DNA from: JAIVJN01 sp036732565
GTDB taxonomy: Bacteria; Acidobacteriota; Vicinamibacteria; Vicinamibacterales; UBA2999
NCBI GenBank assembly: GCA_036732565.1
Contig: DAINCF010000071.1
Coordinates: forward strand, 1 to 18,827
Reading direction: 5' to 3'
DNA: 18,827 nucleotides
This document shows, piece after piece, positions 1 to 7,685 of the stretch. Position numbers and translations under genes: made by a program. The notes under the pieces were generated by a model that was not told the origin of the DNA, did no database searches, and worked only from the letters and a program-made list of their open reading frames with translations. How positions within the stretch are numbered: the stretch's first letter is position 1; each line of letters begins with the position of its first letter.

Positions 1-1
1 G

Positions 2-1396
2 ATCAGCACGCAGATCGGCTCCTCCACCAGTCGCACGCCCGCGTTCGACGCGCGGGTTGTGCTGTTTGGTCTGGCCGCGGCGCTGGCGATGGGCGTCGCA
101 TTCGGCGCCATTCCGGCGTGGCAGGCGACCGGTGGGTCGCTCGCCGGTGCGATGGCTTCGGAGAGCCGGTCCGCGACCTCGGCGGGAGGGCGCTTCCGCA
201 GTCTGCTCGTCGCGGGTGAGGTCGCTGCAGCGGTCGTGCTCTTGTGCGGCGCCGGGCTGCTGTTGCAGACATTGCTGAAGCTGGTCGGCGGCGACACCGG
301 TTATCGCGCGACGAGCGAGTCGATCATGACGCTCGACTTCAGCCTGCCGACGGGAAAGACCTCCCGGTATCCAACGGCGGAAGCGGTCACACAGTTCTAC
401 GAGAAGGCGGGGCGCGACGTCAGTGCCCTGCCCGAGGTGCGGCGCGTCGGCTGGGCGTCGAGCCTCCCGTACGGCTCGGGCGAGCTCGGTCAGTGGGCGT
501 TCGAGATCATCGGCGATCCGCCGGTCGAGGCGCGCGATCGACCGATCGCCGAGTACACAACGGCCGACCCCGGATACTTCAACACGCTGGACCTGCCGAT
601 CGTGAACGGGCGCGGCTTCAACGACCGCGACACGCTGCGCAGCCTGCCGGTGTGTCTGGTCAACGAGGCGTTCGTGCGCCGGCATTTCCAGGGCCGCAAC
701 CCGATTGGCGCGCGTCTCTCGCTCACCTCACGGTTCAACGGGCCCACACCGATCCGCGAGATTGTCGGCGTGGCGCGGCAAACCAGCGGCGAGCCCGATG
801 CGCCCGAAGAGCTGCTCCAGGTCTACGTGCCGCTGGCGCAGTTCCCGACCGGCGACGTCTACATGGTGGTGCAGCCGTCGGCCGGCGCGGCAGAGATCCT
901 GACAGGGCTCGTACGGCGCGCCGTCGCGGCCATCGATCCCGACCTGCCGGTGCGGCGCCCCAGAACGCTCGAGGCGCTATCGATTGCGTCGACCGCGGGC
1001 TATCGCTTCCGAGCGGAGATGGTCGGGACGTTCGCAGCGCTGGCGCTCGTGCTGGCCATGGTGGGCGTCTTCGGCGTGCTCGCCTACACCGTCCAGCAGC
1101 GGCAGCGCGAGATTGGGGTCCGCATGGCGCTGGGCGCCACCTCCTTGCGGGTGACGTGGCTCGTATTCCGTGACGCCGGTTGGATGATCGGCACCGGTGC
1201 CCTCGTCGGCATGGTGCTCGCGGCTCTCTCAGGACGGGTCGTCGCGACGTTCCTGTTCGGGGTCGATCCGCTCGACCCGCTGACGTTCGTGAGCGTACCG
1301 GTCGTGATCCTGCTGACGGCGATCATCGCCGCCGCCGCGCCCGCCTGGCGGGCCAGTCGCATCAACCCCGTCGAGGCGTTTCGTCACGAGGGTTGA
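2..1396 (+). CDS. ADOP-type FtsX/MacB permease, C-terminal part (5' truncated by window)
   Basis: The reading frame is open from base 2, so the gene starts outside the window and about 464 residues are visible. The fragment begins in the last membrane segments of a first FtsX domain (FGLAAALAMGVAFGAIPAW). It then has the membrane anchor of a second MacB-like periplasmic domain (about residues 65-90), the periplasmic core, and a terminal FtsX domain with three or four helices over the last 130 residues. The motif REIGVRMALGAT matches the cytoplasmic coupling loop of FtsX permeases, and the end (PAWRASRINPVEAFRHEG) is typical of the family. Full-length ADOP proteins have about 800 residues and two MacB_PCD/FtsX units, so roughly the second half is seen. 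By family these are inner-membrane ABC-type permeases of unknown substrate, often encoded without an ATPase. No ATPase gene is visible here. The family is clear; the transported substrate is not known. Confidence 0.9.
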   Translation: MSTQIGSSTSRTPAFDARVVLFGLAAALAMGVAFGAIPAWQATGGSLAGAMASESRSATSAGGRFRSLLVAGEVAAAVVLLCGAGLLLQTLLKLVGGDTGYRATSESIMTLDFSLPTGKTSRYPTAEAVTQFYEKAGRDVSALPEVRRVGWASSLPYGSGELGQWAFEIIGDPPVEARDRPIAEYTTADPGYFNTLDLPIVNGRGFNDRDTLRSLPVCLVNEAFVRRHFQGRNPIGARLSLTSRFNGPTPIREIVGVARQTSGEPDAPEELLQVYVPLAQFPTGDVYMVVQPSAGAAEILTGLVRRAVAAIDPDLPVRRPRTLEALSIASTAGYRFRAEMVGTFAALALVLAMVGVFGVLAYTVQQRQREIGVRMALGATSLRVTWLVFRDAGWMIGTGALVGMVLAALSGRVVATFLFGVDPLDPLTFVSVPVVILLTAIIAAAAPAWRASRINPVEAFRHEG

Positions 1397-1515
1397 GTCG
1401 GGCCGGCGTGTGGACTCAGCCGTTGGCGAGCCGAAAGCGGCGCGCACTTTCCCCGCCAGGAAGACTGGGATAACTGCGAGAATCAAGCATACCGTCTCGA
1501 GCAGCTGGAGGCTCT

Positions 1516-3051
1516 ATGCTCATGGGTGTGCGGCTTGTCATCGTTCTGCTGCTGGCAATTGGGACCGCCGGTGCGCTCGACGCGCAGATCACGAGTAACC
1601 CGATTCCAGCGCCGATTGTGAAGCGCGGCATCCTCATCGAGGTCAAGGACCTCGTGCGCCTGCCAGACACACGGAGCATGCGTCCCGCCACACAGGACGT
1701 GTCGCCTGCGGGGTGGGCGCGCATCAACTTCGTGCGCGATCTGCCTGACGGCCGGCGCTTCGCCAACGACTCGCGCGGCTTTCTCTACCGGATCGACGAC
1801 AAGAACCAGCCGCACGTGTATGTCAACGTCGCCGACCTCTTCCCTCTTGCCGTCTACAACCGGCTCGAGAGCGGATTCATCGCCTTCGTGTTTCATCCTG
1901 AATTCGCCAGCAATGGCCTGTTCTATAGCGTGCATGCCGAGCGAGGGCCGGGCAATCCCAGGACGCCGGACTTCATCCCGCCCGGCTTCACGTTGAAGGA
2001 CGTCACCTATCACAACATCATCACGGAATGGCATGCCACTGATCCCGCCGCTGACGTGTTCGCGGGGACACGACGAGAGCTGCTTCGCGAAGCTCACGTG
2101 GTGCAGAACCTGTCCCATCCGATGGGAGCGGTCGAATTCAACCCAACCGCGAAGCCTGGCGATGCCGACTACGGACTGCTCTACACCAGCGGGAGCGATC
2201 ATGGCTTCAGCAATGGCGGAGGGCCGAACTCGAATACCGCCAGCCAGACGCAACGGCTCGACGCGATCGCTACCGCGATCCTGCGTTTCGACCCACGCAG
2301 CCCGAAGGGCACTGGAGGCGAGAAAGGGCTCGGGGACTACACGATTCCGGCCGCCAACAAGCTCGCCTCCGACGGCGATCCGAACACGCTCGGCGAGATC
2401 TATGCCTACGGGTTCCGGAATGCGCACAGGCTCTCATGGGACGCGGACGGAACCATGTTTACCACCGACATCGGTATGAACCAGATCGAGGAGATCAACA
2501 TCGTCCGCAACGGGGAAAACTACGGCTGGATGCGGCGGGAGGGCTACTGGGAGAGCGGTCGGTGGCGCGGAGGCCTGCTCAACGAGATGTTCCCGTTGCC
2601 TGAGAATGTGCTGAACGGGTCGGAGAAGGACGGCCTGACGTACCCGGTTGCCATGTACGACCACGACGAGGGGCGAGCGGTCACCGGCGGCTTCGCCTAT
2701 CACGGTCGCATCGCCGCGCTCCGCGGCAAGTTCGTCTTCGGCGACATCCAGAACGGGCGTCTATTCGTGACCGACCTCGCCGCGATGAAGAACGCCGATG
2801 ACGGCCTCCCGCAGACGGTGGCGCCGATCGAAGAAATCCAGCTCTACGTGCGAAGCGCGAGCGGCAATCGCGTCGGGGTGTCGATGCGCGAGCTCGTCGA
2901 TCAGACGATGGGTGCCAGCATCTCGCGAGTGGATCTGCATCTGAGCCGGACCGGCGACGGCGAGCTGCTGCTCACGTCCAGGCAGGATGGGGTAATCCGA
3001 ATGCTCGTTCCGGACTCGAGTACTCCCTCAACCGGAGGGAGCAAGCACTGA
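1516..3051 (+). CDS. Exported PQQ-dependent sugar dehydrogenase-like protein (glucose/sorbosone dehydrogenase family)
   Basis: A 511-residue protein with a Sec signal peptide (hydrophobic VIVLLLAIGTAGAL, probable cleavage after ALDAQ near residue 24), so it should act in the periplasm. The body has the spaced motifs of the six-bladed soluble quinoprotein glucose/sorbosone dehydrogenases: YAYGFRNAHRLSWD (297-310), DIGMNQIEEIN (318-328), NYGW (335-338), TGGFAYHGR (390-398) and FGDIQNGRLF (408-417). The family oxidises aldose or sorbosone sugars with PQQ and Ca2+; the real substrate here is not deducible. No cytochrome c domain is visible. A GGAGG at 1507-1511 lies 4 nt before the ATG at 1516 and 10 nt before an in-frame ATG at 1522, so the start could be either. 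It runs alone on the + strand, 119 nt after the ADOP fragment, and converges on the beta-propeller gene that ends at 3084. Confidence 0.85.
   Translation: MLMGVRLVIVLLLAIGTAGALDAQITSNPIPAPIVKRGILIEVKDLVRLPDTRSMRPATQDVSPAGWARINFVRDLPDGRRFANDSRGFLYRIDDKNQPHVYVNVADLFPLAVYNRLESGFIAFVFHPEFASNGLFYSVHAERGPGNPRTPDFIPPGFTLKDVTYHNIITEWHATDPAADVFAGTRRELLREAHVVQNLSHPMGAVEFNPTAKPGDADYGLLYTSGSDHGFSNGGGPNSNTASQTQRLDAIATAILRFDPRSPKGTGGEKGLGDYTIPAANKLASDGDPNTLGEIYAYGFRNAHRLSWDADGTMFTTDIGMNQIEEINIVRNGENYGWMRREGYWESGRWRGGLLNEMFPLPENVLNGSEKDGLTYPVAMYDHDEGRAVTGGFAYHGRIAALRGKFVFGDIQNGRLFVTDLAAMKNADDGLPQTVAPIEEIQLYVRSASGNRVGVSMRELVDQTMGASISRVDLHLSRTGDGELLLTSRQDGVIRMLVPDSSTPSTGGSKH
3023..3041. terminator. Small GC-rich hairpin at the 3' end of the quinoprotein gene
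   Basis: CTCCCTC (3023-3029) pairs perfectly with GAGGGAG (3035-3041) around a 5-nt loop, inside the last codons before the stop at 3051. It sits between two convergent genes, where a terminator is expected. It is not followed by a T-run in either direction, so intrinsic termination is doubtful. Confidence 0.3.
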
Positions 3052-3083
3052 CCCTGCGGAAGCGGCGCGCGCAACGCCAGCTG

Positions 3084-3890
3084 CTACGCGAGCCTGCAAA
3101 TCAGGCTCGTGCGGCCGGCGTCGCAGTACCAAAGGTGCCCCGAGTTGTCGATGTCGAGCCCGTGCGGTTCGGGATCCTCCTTTGACAGCTGGATCTTGGC
3201 CACCACGTCTCCATCGCGGGAGTCAACCTTGTAGATCGCGCGATCGTCGGAGTTGATGACCCAGAGCATGCCCTCGTCCCAGGCGATGCCGTGGGTACGA
3301 GGCGTCGATCCGGGGGCCGGGATGCTGCGGACCACTTCGCCGGTTTCGGGTTCCATCAGGAAGACTCGCCCGCTGGCTGGAACCGCCATCCAATACTTCC
3401 CGTCGACCCACTTCAGACCGTGTGCGCCGGAGGGCGTATCGGTTTCCGGCTTCATCCGTCCGTACCACCCCGAGCCGGGCGTCCGCCACGCCTTCAGCGT
3501 TCGTCCCGTCTCCGAATCGACTTTCAACGTCGCCGGGGGCTGCTTCGGATCTTTCATCTTCGTCGAGCCGATCCACAGCGCGCCGTTGCCCACGGTGATT
3601 CCACTCCCGTGGATGGAGTCCGTCATGATCTCGCGGATGACCCCGCCGGTCTCAGGCTTCACGAGGAACGCTTTGTTGCCGGGCTGATCCACCTGGTCCA
3701 GGACCCACAGGCCCTCCGGCGCGAACTGGAGATCGTTGGGCTGCCGGCAACCCGGGATGGTGTAGAGCTGCTCTACCCGCTTGGTGATGACGGGCAGACC
3801 GCGCTGACGCCCGAAGACCGGACGGCTCCAAGCCGCGGCGCCCACGATCGACGTCGCGTGAACCAGGAATCGGCGACGGGAAGCGAGCAT
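3084..3890 (-). CDS. Tat-exported NHL/Vgb-like beta-propeller protein
   Basis: The start is placed at the ATG at 3890 because it directly precedes a twin-arginine signal (SRRRFL at residues 4-9, then the hydrophobic stretch ATSIVGAAAW) and because an AGGGGGG tract at 3895-3901 lies 4 nt upstream. Longer in-frame starts would bury the signal. The 268-residue protein shows repeated propeller-blade phrases: APEGLWVLDQV, GNGALWIGSTK, KVDSETGRTLKAW, MEPETGEVVRSI, DEGMLWVINSDDRAIYKVDS and DIDNSGHLWYCD. This resembles NHL-repeat, virginiamycin-B-lyase-like or SMP-30-like propellers. The ligand or reaction cannot be assigned. It lies 97 nt downstream of the TonB receptor on the same strand, so co-transcription is plausible. 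Export by Tat suggests it folds, perhaps with a cofactor, before export. It ends 32 nt from the convergent quinoprotein gene. Confidence 0.8.
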   Translation of the reverse strand: MLASRRRFLVHATSIVGAAAWSRPVFGRQRGLPVITKRVEQLYTIPGCRQPNDLQFAPEGLWVLDQVDQPGNKAFLVKPETGGVIREIMTDSIHGSGITVGNGALWIGSTKMKDPKQPPATLKVDSETGRTLKAWRTPGSGWYGRMKPETDTPSGAHGLKWVDGKYWMAVPASGRVFLMEPETGEVVRSIPAPGSTPRTHGIAWDEGMLWVINSDDRAIYKVDSRDGDVVAKIQLSKEDPEPHGLDIDNSGHLWYCDAGRTSLICRLA

Positions 3891-3930
3891 GGTTCCCCCC
3901 TGGCGACCGCCGCAAGAACCCGGCAAGCGT

Positions 3931-3976
3931 TCCATCCGACGCTCACACGTGATTGCAAGCGTGAGCGTCGAATGGA
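3931..3976 (-). other. Long intergenic stem-loop between TonB receptor and beta-propeller genes
   Basis: The arms 3931-3946 and 3961-3976 are inverted repeats pairing at 15 of 16 positions (core CGACGCTCAC / GTGAGCGTCG) around a 14-nt loop. It begins 11 nt after the receptor stop and ends 40 nt before the start of the next gene on the - strand. No U-run follows it on the - strand, so it may be a partial terminator or a processing or stability element rather than a strong intrinsic terminator. Confidence 0.55.
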
Positions 3977-3987
3977 CCTGATGTGTT

Positions 3988-6900
3988 TCAGAACGAGAAC
4001 TTCGCGCCGATCTGCAGCTCGCGCATCGGCGAGCGCGTGGTGTTGATGCGGCCATAGGTCGCGCTCGACATGTTCATGTCCGGGTCACCCCAGATCGGCT
4101 GGTTGAACGCGTTGAATGCTTCCAGCCGCAATTGCAGGCTACGGCTTCCGCCGAAATTGATGTTCTTCAGGACCGACAGGTCGGTACTGAAAATGCCAGG
4201 CCCGGTGACGATGTTGCGCCCGGCGTTCCCGTAGGTGAAGTTATCCGGCCGTACGAAGGCGGCGGTGTTGAACCACTGCGCCGTCGTCCTGGGTCCGTCG
4301 TTGGGATCCTCACCGGGCACCAGGTTCGGACGATACGTCTGGGCGCCGGTGTTCGGGACGTCGGCACCGACGGCTGCGTCTCTGGGGAAGCCGCTCGACT
4401 TGTTGACGATCGCGCTGATCTGCCATCCGCCAAGGATCGCTCCAGCCACACCGCTCGTGGCGAACCGCTTGCCGTCCCCAAACGGCAGCTCGTAGAGCAC
4501 CGACGTGACGAGCCGATGCCTGACATCGAAGATCGACAGTCCCCGCTCGCACTCGAAGCATGTGCTGTCTTGCGGGAACAGCGCATCGCCGTTGAGCACG
4601 CGAATGCCGCTGCCGTTGTCCTCGGACTTCGACAGCGTGTAGCCGACCAGCACCGAGAATCCGCGGTCGAGCCGCCGGGTGAGCTTCACGGCCAGCGAGT
4701 TGTACTCCGCGTCGGCGACGTTGCCGATCTCCTGGATTCTGGAGAATTCCGGATAGGGCCGCCGGTCCGCGAGGCTGCCGGCTCCCGGCGTCACCTCGTT
4801 GGCGTCGAACATCCGTTGGAGCCGCTTGCTGCGAGACCCGAGGTAGCCGACCTCCAGCGCTGTCGACCGGTCGAGCTCGCGTTGGACGTTGAACACGTAC
4901 TGGAACATGTACGGCGTCTTGCGCTCGTAGACGTTGCCGAGCACGTAGTGATTCGACACGCAGACGAGCGGCGGCTGCACGCCACAGGGGTTGGTGCCCG
5001 ATCCGAGGAACGGCGCGTTCCAGTTGAGATTCAGGAGCAGCGAGTCGGCGACGTCCTGGCGGCGGCCGGCCGCGTTGCGCGCCATGTCGAACACCGGATT
5101 CCCGGTATCCTGCATGTAGAAAATGCCCGCGCCGGCACGGAGCGACCACCTCTCGCTCGGCGTCCACGCCCACCCGACCCGTGGAGCGAAATTCTTCCTG
5201 TCGTCATCCACGAGGCTGCTGCCCAATCGACCGTCCCTGGCAACCTGGATGTTGGGCGCGAACCGGATGGGTGAATCCTGGTAGAAGTCGCCCTCGCCGA
5301 TCCGCACCAGCACCGGATGACGGGACAGATCGGCCACCGGCCCGCCGGTGTCGCGGAATGGCAGGTAGGCATTGATCAACGTGCCGCCCTCGTCGCGCCA
5401 TGGTGGCACGTACTCGTAGCGGATGCCGAGATCGAGCGTCATGTCATCGCGCATGCGCCACGTATCGGTGAAATAGTACGATTGGCTCCTCGCACGGAAT
5501 TCCGTCCTCGCCAGCGATACCGCCGATTCGGCCGTGCGCATATAGCCAAGCAGGAAGTCGGCGAACGCAGCGGCGCCCGGAGTCGCCACGCCCGATGAGG
5601 ATCCGGTGGCGCGGCCGTCGAACGCAAACGAACCGCGCGCGAACTGGTTGCCGACTTGATTGAATTGATCGAACCGGATGATGGCGCCGAGCTTGAACGA
5701 ATGGTTGCCGCGGAACCAGGACAGGTTGTCGGTGAACTCGAACACCTTGTTCCGGTTGGTGTAGGGGCCTTCCGTGTTGTCGCCGAACCCGCTCAAACCG
5801 GAAAGCCCGATGTTGGGAATGCCCCACGATTCCGGTGGACCGGTCGACACGCCGGAGATGCCGAGCTCGGACACGACATCGCGTTCGAAGGCCAGCTCGC
5901 GTCCGAAGGTGTTGTAGAACGAGTTGTATCCGAAACGGAACTCGTTGAGTACCGTCGGCGACAGCGTATAGGTGTTGCCAATCATCACCTGGTGAATCGA
6001 GTTGAGCAGCTTCGTGCCGTTCATCCGCAACGCCGGGGTCACTTCGTCGTCATGGCTGTAGCTGTACCGGCCCATCCAGTTCAACTTCTCGCTCTGGACG
6101 AAGTCCATGCGCTGGGTGTACTGCTTCCGGTCGATCTTGCGATCGGTCCGCGAGAGGTAGTTGTTGGCCGTGCCCTCGGCGTTCGGCTCCGGGTAGAACT
6201 CGAGCAGCTGCTGCGAGATGGGATGGAACCGGCTGGCCGGAATCCGATTGCCCGCGAACGGCTGACACGTCCGGACGCCCCCGGCGACAGTGCAGGTAGC
6301 GGGATCGAGGAGCGGTGTGCTGAGTGCCGAGAAATCGCCCGACCGCATGGCCAGCGACGGCACGGTGAAGTTCGTCAGGAACGTCTTGTCGTCCTTGTAG
6401 CCCTCGTAGTTCGACATGAAGAAAATCCGGTTCTTGAGAACCGGACCGGTCGCCGTGTAGCCGAACTGATGCCAGCTGAAGTCCGGCTTGGGAGCCTCGG
6501 CCTGAGCGGCGGTGAACGCAAAGGAACGGGCGTCGAACTTGTCGTTGCGATGGAACTCGAAGACCGTGCCGTGAAAGGCGTTCGAGCCCGACTTGGTTAC
6601 GACGTTCACCTGGCCCGCGGCCCGTCCGAACTCCGCCGAGTAGATGCCGGTCTGCACCTTGAATTCCTCCAGCGCGTCGACCGACGGCAGGAAGATGTAG
6701 GTGTTGAAGTTGACGTCGGTGTTGTCGACGCCATCGAGCGTGTAGTAGTTGAACTCCCGCCGTTGGCCCGAGATGGAGATCTGCTGGTTGGCGCGCGAGC
6801 CGCCCTGTCGATCGCCCGCCTGCCCGGCGCCGGCGAAGTTCGCGCTCACGTTCGGGCTCAACGCGATGAGGCTCAGGTAATTGCGGCCGTTGAGCGGCAG

Positions 6901-7320
6901 CTCGACGATGCGCCGGTTCTCGATGACGGTGCCGATCGTGGCGTTTTCCGTGGTGATGAGCGGCGAGGCGCCGGTCACCTGCACGGTCTCGGCGACCTCG
7001 CCGACCTCGAGGGTGAAGCTCACCCGGAGCGTCTGCTCGACGTGCAGCTCTACCCGGTTTTGCGCGGTCCTGAAGCCTTGCAACTCCGCTTTGACGACGT
7101 AGTCGCCAGGAGGCATCGCCGGAAACGTGAAGGCGCCGACCTCGTTGCTTGGCTGGGTGCGAATCGCGTTGGTGGCAACGTTCTGCGCGGTCACCGTTGC
7201 GCCTGGAATCGTCGCACCAGAGGCGTCCTTCACTTCACCAGTTATGGTACCGAGCGTCTGAGCGTAACCAGAGGTCCAGAGAAACACACAAACGACCACG
7301 CTTAGGACACGTTTGGACAT
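3988..7320 (-). CDS. Oar-like TonB-dependent receptor with carboxypeptidase-regulatory domain
   Basis: The ATG at 7320 is chosen because GAGGGAG (7327-7333) lies 6 nt upstream and the product starts with a clean Sec signal (MSKRVLSVVVCVFLWTSGYA, cleavage near residue 20-21). The protein has 1110 residues. Residues 22-105 form a carboxypeptidase-regulatory-like fold (TGEVKDASGATIPGATV, GAFTFPAMPPGDYVV). Residues 120-245 are the plug (LPLNGRNYLSL, YTLDGVDNTD, FKVQTGIYSAEFGRAAGQVN, VTKSGSNAFHG). The rest is a beta-barrel ending in KFSF, with the C-terminal aromatic expected for BAM-assembled barrels. This architecture is the expanded Oar/SusC-like receptor type of Acidobacteriota, in the outer membrane, importing oligomers with energy from TonB-ExbBD. 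The substrate is unknown and no SusD-like partner is visible. It is transcribed divergently from the LysR regulator, with a 365-nt space between them that may hold its control sites. Confidence 0.92.
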   Translation of the reverse strand: MSKRVLSVVVCVFLWTSGYAQTLGTITGEVKDASGATIPGATVTAQNVATNAIRTQPSNEVGAFTFPAMPPGDYVVKAELQGFRTAQNRVELHVEQTLRVSFTLEVGEVAETVQVTGASPLITTENATIGTVIENRRIVELPLNGRNYLSLIALSPNVSANFAGAGQAGDRQGGSRANQQISISGQRREFNYYTLDGVDNTDVNFNTYIFLPSVDALEEFKVQTGIYSAEFGRAAGQVNVVTKSGSNAFHGTVFEFHRNDKFDARSFAFTAAQAEAPKPDFSWHQFGYTATGPVLKNRIFFMSNYEGYKDDKTFLTNFTVPSLAMRSGDFSALSTPLLDPATCTVAGGVRTCQPFAGNRIPASRFHPISQQLLEFYPEPNAEGTANNYLSRTDRKIDRKQYTQRMDFVQSEKLNWMGRYSYSHDDEVTPALRMNGTKLLNSIHQVMIGNTYTLSPTVLNEFRFGYNSFYNTFGRELAFERDVVSELGISGVSTGPPESWGIPNIGLSGLSGFGDNTEGPYTNRNKVFEFTDNLSWFRGNHSFKLGAIIRFDQFNQVGNQFARGSFAFDGRATGSSSGVATPGAAAFADFLLGYMRTAESAVSLARTEFRARSQSYYFTDTWRMRDDMTLDLGIRYEYVPPWRDEGGTLINAYLPFRDTGGPVADLSRHPVLVRIGEGDFYQDSPIRFAPNIQVARDGRLGSSLVDDDRKNFAPRVGWAWTPSERWSLRAGAGIFYMQDTGNPVFDMARNAAGRRQDVADSLLLNLNWNAPFLGSGTNPCGVQPPLVCVSNHYVLGNVYERKTPYMFQYVFNVQRELDRSTALEVGYLGSRSKRLQRMFDANEVTPGAGSLADRRPYPEFSRIQEIGNVADAEYNSLAVKLTRRLDRGFSVLVGYTLSKSEDNGSGIRVLNGDALFPQDSTCFECERGLSIFDVRHRLVTSVLYELPFGDGKRFATSGVAGAILGGWQISAIVNKSSGFPRDAAVGADVPNTGAQTYRPNLVPGEDPNDGPRTTAQWFNTAAFVRPDNFTYGNAGRNIVTGPGIFSTDLSVLKNINFGGSRSLQLRLEAFNAFNQPIWGDPDMNMSSATYGRINTTRSPMRELQIGAKFSF

Positions 7321-7453
7321 GCGCAGCTCCCTCAGGCTGAAGATGACCAGCAACGCGAGCGACGATCGAACCGCCGAGAACGCGGTTGCCCATCACGAGG
7401 TTATGGAACCGGTACCGGGCGCTAGGTACGCGCGGAGCCTACTACAAGCGATG

Positions 7454-7466
7454 ATTTGTCGCAAAT
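7454..7466. promoter_or_regulatory. AT-rich palindrome, candidate operator
   Basis: ATTTG-TCG-CAAAT is a perfect 5-bp inverted repeat with a 3-nt spacer. It overlaps a wider ACAA (7444-7447) / TTGT (7456-7459) pair. It lies 133 nt upstream of the receptor start and 219 nt upstream of the regulator start, in the most AT-rich part of the region. LysR-type sites are often short AT-rich palindromes, so it could bind the adjacent regulator. This is inference from position and symmetry only. Confidence 0.3.
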
Positions 7467-7517
7467 TGTCTCTGTGCGGTCCCGATTCCCTGATTCGCCG
7501 CCGCCTCCCTACCGGCA

Positions 7518-7539
7518 CGACATGCCTGCCGGCGTGTCG
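7518..7539. promoter_or_regulatory. Imperfect 22-bp palindrome, candidate operator or hairpin
   Basis: CGACATGCC (7518-7526) and GGCGTGTCG (7531-7539) pair at 8 of 9 positions, or 9 of 9 as RNA with one G-U pair, around the 4-nt loop TGCC. It lies 146 nt before the LysR start. It could be an operator or a leader hairpin; there is no direct evidence for either. Confidence 0.25.
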
Positions 7540-7685
7540 ACTCAGTGGTGACGTGTCCGCATGGACGAGTGACCAGTGCGCGGAGGGCGGCGAGGGCGCC
7601 GACTCCCAAGCTGGATCGCCCTCTGCGCAACGGCCATCGCATTAGAAGGACTCATGCTTGAGCGGTATGATGAGCACATCCTCTC

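Larger units (their letters stand above)
7321..7685. promoter_or_regulatory. Divergent intergenic region between TonB receptor and LysR regulator
   Basis: I see no gene here that I can support in these 365 nt. The region must hold the promoters of both divergent genes. Its centre (about 7441-7470) is locally AT-rich against a GC-rich background, and two inverted repeats (7454-7466 and 7518-7539) are listed separately. CCGGTACCGG at 7409-7418 is a perfect 10-bp palindrome. No convincing -35/-10 pair could be fixed by eye. Confidence 0.5.

Noticed and set aside
1483..2427. A 314-codon - strand open frame within the quinoprotein gene
   Set aside because: The + strand gene has a signal peptide and several family motifs; the antisense product has none.
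3891..4055. Longer start for the Tat-exported propeller at 4055
   Set aside because: It would overlap the receptor gene and place 55 arginine-rich residues before the Tat signal; the start at 3890 has a ribosome-binding site and the signal at its N-terminus.
4132..5274. A 380-codon + strand open frame opposite the receptor barrel
   Set aside because: Same antisense effect; low-complexity composition and no recognisable domain.
5656..7305. A 549-codon open frame on the + strand opposite the TonB receptor
   Set aside because: It is antisense to a receptor with clear signal, plug and barrel features; the translation is rich in R, V, E and L without any family motif. Long antisense frames are expected in GC-rich DNA.
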